Source: Gammaproteobacteria bacterium (GTDB taxonomy: Bacteria > Pseudomonadota > Gammaproteobacteria > SZUA-140). From it: a DNA stretch of 64,000 bases. Positions 58,812 through 64,000 of the stretch are shown here, piece after piece; the first letter of the stretch is position 1; every line of letters begins with the position of its first letter. The notes under the pieces are model-generated. The model was not told where the DNA came from and made no database searches. It saw nothing but the letters and a program-made list of their open reading frames with translations. The stretch spans positions 1-64,000 of the forward strand of contig JADJWH010000004.1 of assembly GCA_016716465.1 (NCBI GenBank), written 5' to 3'. A program made the translations under genes and the position numbers.

Positions 58812-58962
58812 ACCGAAAACCTGCACGTGGCTCACGGGAAACGGCTTTTCATGCCCGCGGCCGTCACGTAATATCTGCCCCGTTGAACGGCCATTATATA
58901 CGCGGCGGCGCGATCCGGGTCCGTCGCGTCATTCCCATTGCACCCGAACGGAAGGCGACACC

Positions 58963-60360
58963 ATGAGCAGCGGCACGCATCGCATCGAGAAAGACAGCCT
59001 GGGCGAAATCCGGGTTCCCGACCAGGCCTGGTACGGCATCCAGACCCAGCGCGCGGTGGACAATTTCCCCATCAGCGGCCGGCGGCCCGATCGCGACTTC
59101 GTGCTCGCCCATGTGCGCATCAAGCGCGCCGCCGCGGTCGCCAACCGGCAGTCCGGCTGGCTGGAGGGCAACATCGCCGTGGCGATCATCGACGCCGCGG
59201 ACCGCATCCTCGCCGGCGATCACCTCGACCAGTTCGTGGTCGACCGTTTCCAGGCCGGCGCCGGCACCAGCCACAACATGAACAGCAACGAGGTGATCGC
59301 GAATATCGCGAATGTCGCGCTCGGCGGCAAACGGGGCGAATACACGCCGGTGCACCCCAACGATCACGTCAACATGGGGCAGAGCACCAACGACACCATC
59401 CCGACCGCCATCCGGCTAGCCGCGCTCGCCAAGCTGCCGCGCCTGTGCACGGCGGTGCGCGCGATGGCGGATGAGTACGCGGCGATCGCGGCGCGCGAGA
59501 TGGACACGGTCAAGAGCGGCCGCACGCACCTGCAGGACGCGGTGCCGACCACGCTCGGGCGCGAATTCGCCGCCTATGCCTGGACCCTGCGCCGCTGCGC
59601 CGACCGGATCGAGGGCGCGCGCGCCTCGCTGTGCGAGATCGGGCTCGGCGGCAGCGCCGCCGGGACCGGCCTGAACACCGCGCCCGGCTACGCGGCCAAT
59701 GCCGCGGCCGAGCTGGCCCGGCTGACCGGCGAGGCGATCCGCCCCGCGACCGACCTCGCCGCCCAGATGCAGTCGCTGCACGACATGCAGCGGCTGTCCT
59801 CCGCGCTGCGCGACCTCGCGCTCGAGCTCACGCGCATCGCCAACGACATGCGCCTGCTCGCCTCCGGCCCGCGCACCGGCCTGGGCGAGATCGTGCTGCC
59901 GGCGGTGCAGCCCGGTTCCAGCATCATGCCCGGCAAGGTCAATCCGGTGATGTTCGAGATGCTGAACCAGGTGTGCTACCAGGTGCTGGGCCAGGACGCG
60001 GCGGTGGCGGCGATGACGCAGGCCGGCCAGCTCGAACTCAATGTGATGATGCCGGCGCTGGGCTCGGCGCTGTTCGACGCCATGGACTGGCTGACGAACG
60101 CGATCGATGCGGCGACCGAGCGCAATCTGAAGGGACTGCGCGTGGACCGCGAGCGCTGCCGGGAATTCCTGCATGCCAGCGTCGGACTCGCCACGCTGCT
60201 CAACACCCGCATCGGTTACGCGGCGGCGGCCGAGGTGGCCAAGGCCTCCGAGCGTAGCGGACGTCCGGTGCGCGAAGTGGTGGCGGAGCGCGGCCTGCTG
60301 TCGGCGGAGGAGTTCGACGCCCTGGTGCTGAAGGCGGCGCGCGACGGGCGTCTGGACTAG
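58963..60360 (+). CDS. aspartase/fumarase superfamily lyase, probably aspartate ammonia-lyase
   Basis: A 465-residue homotetrameric lyase: RIEKDSLGEIRVPDQAWYGIQTQRAVDNFPISG, AGAGTSHNMNSNEVIANIAN, HPNDHVNMGQSTND, SGRTHLQDAVPTTLG and GSSIMPGKVNPVM (catalytic Ser loop). The N-terminal FPISG and QSTND fit aspartate ammonia-lyase rather than FumC, which has FxIGG and QSSND. It would interconvert aspartate and fumarate plus ammonia. Fumarase C cannot be excluded. Confidence 0.85.
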   Translation: MSSGTHRIEKDSLGEIRVPDQAWYGIQTQRAVDNFPISGRRPDRDFVLAHVRIKRAAAVANRQSGWLEGNIAVAIIDAADRILAGDHLDQFVVDRFQAGAGTSHNMNSNEVIANIANVALGGKRGEYTPVHPNDHVNMGQSTNDTIPTAIRLAALAKLPRLCTAVRAMADEYAAIAAREMDTVKSGRTHLQDAVPTTLGREFAAYAWTLRRCADRIEGARASLCEIGLGGSAAGTGLNTAPGYAANAAAELARLTGEAIRPATDLAAQMQSLHDMQRLSSALRDLALELTRIANDMRLLASGPRTGLGEIVLPAVQPGSSIMPGKVNPVMFEMLNQVCYQVLGQDAAVAAMTQAGQLELNVMMPALGSALFDAMDWLTNAIDAATERNLKGLRVDRERCREFLHASVGLATLLNTRIGYAAAAEVAKASERSGRPVREVVAERGLLSAEEFDALVLKAARDGRLD

Positions 60361-60369
60361 ATCGCGGCG

Positions 60370-60933
60370 CTAGTGCGCGGCGCCGGACTTTTCCGGGCCC
60401 GGACCGCCCCCGTGCTCGGCGGCGTGGGACAGGTAGATGGCGAGGCCGATCAGTGTGATGCCGCCCGCCAGGTAGAGCAGGTCGAGCGGGTTCGCAAATT
60501 CCATCGCGATGGCGTGCTCGAAATACTTCACGATCAGGATCATCAGGATCACCTTGGCGAGGCGCGACTTGAGATCGTCCAGATTGTCGATCAGCAGCAC
60601 GTTGGAGGAATTCTCCGCGTGCGCCGCCTGGTCGATCTTGCTGATGAAGAGCTCATACAGGCCGAGCGCGAAGATCAGCATCACCGTCGCCAGCAGATAA
60701 CCGTCCACGATCTCGACCACGTGAGTGATGGTGGTGCCGCGCAGCTCGCCGCGCGCGTGACCCTCGAGCGCGGGCGAGGCGTATTCGGCCAGATGCGCCA
60801 GCATGTAGACGGCATCGACGGTGGCCATGTAGAACATCGCCATGCCGGCCAGCAGGCTGGAGATCACCGCCAGGAGCACGATATAGCGGCTGTTCCAGAG
60901 CGCGCCCTCAAATGCCCGTTCGATGCGCTTCAT
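60370..60933 (-). CDS. YqhA/UPF0114 family membrane protein
   Basis: A 187-residue protein with four predicted helices (YIVLLAVISSLLAGMAMFYMA, YLLATVMLIFALGLYELF, VILMILIVKYF, LLYLAGGITLIGLAIYL). The segment GLYELFISKIDQA and the NVLLIDNLDDLKSRLAKVILMIL pattern are typical of UPF0114. Function unknown. ATG 60933 gives the common start MKRIERAFE. Ten bases after the DUF4398 gene, same strand. Confidence 0.9.
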   Translation of the reverse strand: MKRIERAFEGALWNSRYIVLLAVISSLLAGMAMFYMATVDAVYMLAHLAEYASPALEGHARGELRGTTITHVVEIVDGYLLATVMLIFALGLYELFISKIDQAAHAENSSNVLLIDNLDDLKSRLAKVILMILIVKYFEHAIAMEFANPLDLLYLAGGITLIGLAIYLSHAAEHGGGPGPEKSGAAH

Positions 60934-60943
60934 CACTGTGGGT

Positions 60944-61402
60944 TCAGGGTGCGGCGGGCTGTTGCAACAGTTTCCTGGCCTCATCGGCGAGGCGGATGGC
61001 TTTCTTGTCCTTGCCCTCGGTGGCCGCCTGCATGGCGCCCAGCAACAGCTCGGTGGCCTGCTGCACCGCGTCTTCGGCGGCACTCGTGCGCGCGATCTCG
61101 CCCTCGGCCTCCCGGATGGCGAGGGTGACGTTGCGCGCCTTCAGCGCCTCGCTCCTGGCCACCACCGCATCATGCCGCGCACGGCTGAAGTAGCGCAGCT
61201 CGAGTTCGCGCTCGGCCTCTTCCAGGTAGTCGACGGCGATACGGAGATTGCGCGAGGCGTAATCACGCGCACCGGCCTCATGCGCCGCCTGCACCGACTG
61301 GCGGGCGTCGCTCATCTCCTGCGTCGGGGCGATGGCGCAGCCGGCCAGCGCGGTCATCACGAGGACCGCCGCCCCGCCGCGCCTAACCATCGTTGCGAAC
61401 AT
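60944..61402 (-). CDS. DUF4398 lipoprotein
   Basis: A 152-residue lipoprotein (VMTALAGC, Cys about residue 21). The mature part is entirely helical: PTQEMSDARQSVQAAHEAGARDYASRNLRIAVDYLEEAERELELRYFSRARHDAVVARSEAL, a DUF4398/TPR-like coiled coil. Start at ATG 61402 or 61390; neither has a clear ribosome binding site. The longer open frame overlaps the divergent arsC start and is not used. Outer-membrane or periplasmic; function unknown. Confidence 0.85.
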   Translation of the reverse strand: MFATMVRRGGAAVLVMTALAGCAIAPTQEMSDARQSVQAAHEAGARDYASRNLRIAVDYLEEAERELELRYFSRARHDAVVARSEALKARNVTLAIREAEGEIARTSAAEDAVQQATELLLGAMQAATEGKDKKAIRLADEARKLLQQPAAP

Positions 61403-61553
61403 GGCTTGCGTACATATCGGATAATCTCGAAAAACACCCGACGAACATCGCCAAGGTCTCGTTTTTATTGGCAAACTATCACCGGCCCTATAGGCTGTCA
61501 AGAAACAGCGGGGTAGAATACCGTGACCCCCGACAGACCGGTGGAGTGACCTC

Positions 61554-61901
61554 ATGAACGTGACCATCTACCACAATCCGCGCTGCTCGAAATCGCGCCA
61601 GGCGCTCGAGCTGCTACGCAAACATGGCATCGAGCCCACGATTGTGGAGTATCTGAAAAACCCGCCGGGGAAGAAGGAACTGAAGTCGCTGCTCGAGCGC
61701 CTGGGCATGAGCCCGCGCGATCTCATGCGCAGGCAGGAGGCGCCCTATCGCGAAAACGGGCTGGACGACCCCAAACTCGGCCGTGAACAGCTGATCGCCG
61801 CCCTGGCGGAATACCCTATCCTGATCGAGCGCCCGATCGTGGTGACGGACGCAGCCGCCGTCGTCGCGCGCCCGCCCGAGAAGCTCCTGGACCTCCTGTA
61901 G
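61554..61901 (+). CDS. arsC: arsenate reductase (glutaredoxin-type ArsC)
   Basis: A 115-residue ArsC-family protein: IYHNPRCSKSRQALELL with active Cys11, VEYLKNPP, and RPIVVTDAAAVVARPPEKLLDLL. Arg residues for oxyanion binding are present (Arg15, Arg93 region). It reduces arsenate with glutathione and glutaredoxin. Three bases before wrbA, so an arsC-wrbA operon is likely; no arsR or arsB gene is near. Confidence 0.92.
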   Translation: MNVTIYHNPRCSKSRQALELLRKHGIEPTIVEYLKNPPGKKELKSLLERLGMSPRDLMRRQEAPYRENGLDDPKLGREQLIAALAEYPILIERPIVVTDAAAVVARPPEKLLDLL

Positions 61902-61903
61902 CC

Positions 61904-62503
61904 ATGCCCGACATCCTCGTCCTGTATTACAGCCGTCATGGCAACGTAGCCGCCATGGCACACAAGATCGCGCACGGGGTGGAGGAAGTGCCCGGATTTC
62001 GCGCGCGCCTGCGCACGGTGCCTGCCGTTTCGACGGTCTGCGAGGCGACCGAGGACAGCATCCCCGCTGCCGGTCCACCCTACGCGAGCCACGACGATCT
62101 GGTGGAATGCGCCGGCCTGGTGCTGGGCAGCCCGACGCGCTTCGGCAATATGGCGGCGGCGCTCAAGTATTTCCTCGACGGGACCAGCAGTCTCTGGCTG
62201 TCGGGCGCGCTCATCGGCAAACCGGCCGCCGTCTTCACCTCGACGGGGACGCTGCACGGCGGGCAGGAAAGCACCCTGCTGTCGATGATGCTTCCCCTGC
62301 TCCACCATGGCATGCTCCTGCTCGGCCTGCCATACAGCGAAGCCGATCTGATGAACACCGCCAGCGGCGGCACGCCCTACGGCGCCAGCCATACCGCCGG
62401 GCTCAATGAAAGCCGTCCGCTGACCGAGGAGGAGAAACGTCTGTGCCGCGCGCTGGGTCGGCGCATCGCCGAGACCGCGGCACGGCTCACGGAGAACGCC
62501 TGA
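61904..62503 (+). CDS. wrbA: NAD(P)H:quinone oxidoreductase WrbA
   Basis: A 199-residue flavodoxin-like enzyme: ILVLYYSRHGNVAAMA (FMN phosphate loop), GSPTRFGNMAAALKYFLDGT, and TSTGTLHGGQESTLLSMMLPLLHHGMLLLGLPY. It performs two-electron reduction of quinones and prevents redox cycling. Probably cotranscribed with arsC. Confidence 0.95.
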   Translation: MPDILVLYYSRHGNVAAMAHKIAHGVEEVPGFRARLRTVPAVSTVCEATEDSIPAAGPPYASHDDLVECAGLVLGSPTRFGNMAAALKYFLDGTSSLWLSGALIGKPAAVFTSTGTLHGGQESTLLSMMLPLLHHGMLLLGLPYSEADLMNTASGGTPYGASHTAGLNESRPLTEEEKRLCRALGRRIAETAARLTENA

Positions 62504-62531
62504 CAGAAATCCTGAGTGGATGCCTGCCGGG

Positions 62532-63173
62532 TCAGGCCGGTCGGCTGCCGCCAGACAGCCTGCCGACATCCGGCACCGGGGCTCCATACGCGGCATACTG
62601 CCCGCCGCCAGGCCATGACTCGAAGCGGTACCCGTAATCCTCGATGTCCCGCCTGAACATCGCGCCGGCGATTTCCGCCGTCTCGGGGGTGTAATAGCTG
62701 GAGTAATGATTTCTGCGCGTCGCCTCCACATGCGGAAGCACGACGGGCGGGAGACTACGCTCCTTCAGCATGCGCAGGAGATCGTCGTGCAGGTTCTCAT
62801 AGCGGAGCACGTAATCAAGCGGCTCGTCGAGAATCTCGTGATAAAACAGGGATTGATATTTCTCGACCGGGTGCGGCTTCAACTGCGCGAGAAACGCCTT
62901 CATGTCCCGGCAGGATTCGCCATCCTGTTCGGAGTGCCACGAGCCCGTCGACCACATGGAGACCAGCCTGTCCCAGGGGTTTCTAACGATGGTGAACTTG
63001 ATGAAACTGTTCCAGATCTCCTCGCCGTATCGGGCGCGTGTCTGTGAAGCGGACAGATGCTTGCTGGGCAGATCTATGCAGCACCAGTCGATGCCCGCAC
63101 ACGCGGTCTCGATGCTGGTGCCTCCCGTGCGGGCGATGTGAATGAACAGCAAACGCCGATTGAAATCGATCAT
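62532..63173 (-). CDS. Sulfotransfer_2 family sulfotransferase-like protein
   Basis: A 213-residue protein. The 5'-phosphosulfate loop is RLLFIHIARTGGTSIE and the 3'-phosphate region is FTIVRNPWDRLVSMW, both hallmarks of PAPS-dependent sulfotransferases. The start is set at ATG 63173 (MIDFNRR), the usual place a few residues before this loop; the frame is open to 63266. The chain is short for the family and has no membrane anchor. It may sulfate a sugar or polysaccharide; no glycan cluster is visible. Confidence 0.85.
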   Translation of the reverse strand: MIDFNRRLLFIHIARTGGTSIETACAGIDWCCIDLPSKHLSASQTRARYGEEIWNSFIKFTIVRNPWDRLVSMWSTGSWHSEQDGESCRDMKAFLAQLKPHPVEKYQSLFYHEILDEPLDYVLRYENLHDDLLRMLKERSLPPVVLPHVEATRRNHYSSYYTPETAEIAGAMFRRDIEDYGYRFESWPGGGQYAAYGAPVPDVGRLSGGSRPA

Positions 63174-63352
63174 GCCCGAATACCGCCCCATGGCTGCCGT
63201 TGCGGCGATTCGCGCGCGAACGTGATAGACCATCCATCGCACGGTAACGACGACGCCACATTCCAAGACCGCCGAACATCGGCGACCCGCCGCTACCGTA
63301 CCCGAGAAAGGCTAAGGTCGGATTGAGCAATTATTCGGAAGAAAGTTGGCAA

Positions 63353-64000
63353 TTATCGAGGAACCGCCGTCCGGTCCTCTTCCGCGCCGGGGGAATTGCC
63401 GGCGGCGGGGGCGGGTTCGTAGCGATAGCCGGCGCCGTAGACCGACTGGATGATCTCCATATCCGGCAGCAGACCGGCCAGTTTTTTGCGCAGCTTCTTG
63501 ATATGGCTGTCGATGGTGCGATCGGAAACGACCCGGCTGTCCTTGTAGATGCGATCCATCAGATAGCCACGCGAATAGATCCGACCCGGCTCACGGTAAA
63601 GCGTTTCCAGCAGCTTGAACTCGACCGTGGTCAAAACCACGCTGCGATCACCCGCCCACACCCGATGACTGTTCTCGTCGAGCGTTACCACGCCTCCGCC
63701 CGGAGTGGCATGCCCCGGAGTGGCCAGCCGCCGCATGACCGCCTTGATGCGCGCAATGGCCTCCCGCGGACTGAATGGCTTGCAGATGTAGTCGTCGCCG
63801 CCGAGCTCGAGGCCAAGCAGACGGTCTATCTCCTCGACGCGCGCCGTGATGAAGATGATCGGCACCTGACTGAAGGAACGTATTCCCCGGCAGATCTCCA
63901 GCCCATCCATTCCCGGCAGCATGATGTCCAGCAGGATCAGGTCCGGCTGGTTCTCGCGCACCCACGGTATCACCTTCTTCCCATCACGGAGCGCGAACGT
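63353..64000 (-). CDS. OmpR/BaeR-type response regulator (5' end outside window)
   Basis: The last 215 residues of a two-component regulator; the frame continues past the right edge, and the missing start must hold the first ~20-30 residues with the acidic pocket. Visible are the phospho-acceptor LILLDIMLPGMDG, ITARVEEIDRLLGLELGGDDYICKPFSPREAIARIK (closely like BaeR), and the winged-helix DNA-binding domain (VELTTVEFKLLETLYREPGRIYSRGYLMDRIY, DRTIDSHIKKLRKKL, VYGAGYRY). BaeR relatives respond to envelope stress. The partner kinase would lie to the right or is elsewhere. Confidence 0.9.
   Translation of the reverse strand, partial: TFALRDGKKVIPWVRENQPDLILLDIMLPGMDGLEICRGIRSFSQVPIIFITARVEEIDRLLGLELGGDDYICKPFSPREAIARIKAVMRRLATPGHATPGGGVVTLDENSHRVWAGDRSVVLTTVEFKLLETLYREPGRIYSRGYLMDRIYKDSRVVSDRTIDSHIKKLRKKLAGLLPDMEIIQSVYGAGYRYEPAPAAGNSPGAEEDRTAVPR

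Noticed and set aside
58963..60360. Class II fumarase FumC
   Set aside because: Kept as alternative only: NFPISG, GTSHNMN and QSTND fit aspartate ammonia-lyase better than the FumC pattern.

Overview
The window is a high-G+C chromosomal segment of a gammaproteobacterium. The best evidence is the uninterrupted minus-strand order ruvC-ruvA-ruvB-ybgC-tolQ-tolR-tolA-tolB-pal-cpoB-queE-queC followed by tRNA-Lys, and the fmdB-DUF502-aspS order, both familiar from Chromatiales-like and related gammaproteobacteria. A cbb3 oxidase, an AcnA aconitase, a thiosulfate-uptake-like YeeE/DUF6691 pair and a FadL-type porin fit an aerobic or microaerobic, possibly sulfur-cycling organism; the genus cannot be named from this.

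Layout. 1-7.1 kb: a fused cbb3 oxidase gene cut by the left edge, a metallopeptidase/ATP-grasp pair, a Na+/H+ antiporter and a tandem HD-GYP protein behind a good sigma-54 promoter. 7.2-11.7 kb: an AT-rich region; 8051-11622 is bounded by tRNA-Lys on one side and a 50-bp direct copy of the tRNA 3' half on the other, the geometry of a tRNA-integrated island. It carries a four-gene lipoprotein operon (CsgG-like, a small lipoprotein, DUF4810, GNA1162/DUF799) and a divergent beta-barrel gene. 11.8-20.9 kb: queuosine precursor genes, Tol-Pal, Holliday junction resolution. 21-28 kb: lipase, nadA, aspS cluster, ATM1-type ABC exporter. 28-41 kb: DUF1614, SDR, acnA, PilZ, ChaN-like lipoprotein, threonine dehydratase-like enzyme, a frameshifted hrpB, YeeE pair, FadL porin. 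40.7-50.9 kb: two near-identical SDR genes around an EAL protein and an NTF2/GNAT/nitrilase operon, then cytochrome b, MarC, TerC, PhnA and an AT-richer orphan gene. 51-64 kb: clpB with a sigma-32 promoter, dienelactone hydrolase, nadC, a GspE/PilB-like ATPase with unusual N-terminal domains, acylphosphatase, an aspartase/fumarase, arsC-wrbA, a sulfotransferase and a BaeR-like regulator cut by the right edge.

Between the genes lie three families of dispersed repeats: (i) about 14 palindromes of the type GGGGACAG...CTGTCCCC, mostly in pairs, with arms that vary in a compensated way; (ii) five REP-like units starting GTAGCCCGGAT and ending in its inverse; (iii) heptanucleotide tandem repeats in inverted pairs, one of which has been read into the C-terminus of the ABC exporter. 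No transposase, integrase, CRISPR array or rRNA gene was seen.

Themes linking the genes: cyclic-di-GMP (HD-GYP, EAL with CSS sensor, PilZ, MshEN-type ATPase), envelope integrity (Tol-Pal, lipoproteins, beta-barrels) and NAD synthesis (nadA and nadC, far apart). Starts were revised where a ribosome binding site, a stop/start overlap or family length argued for it.
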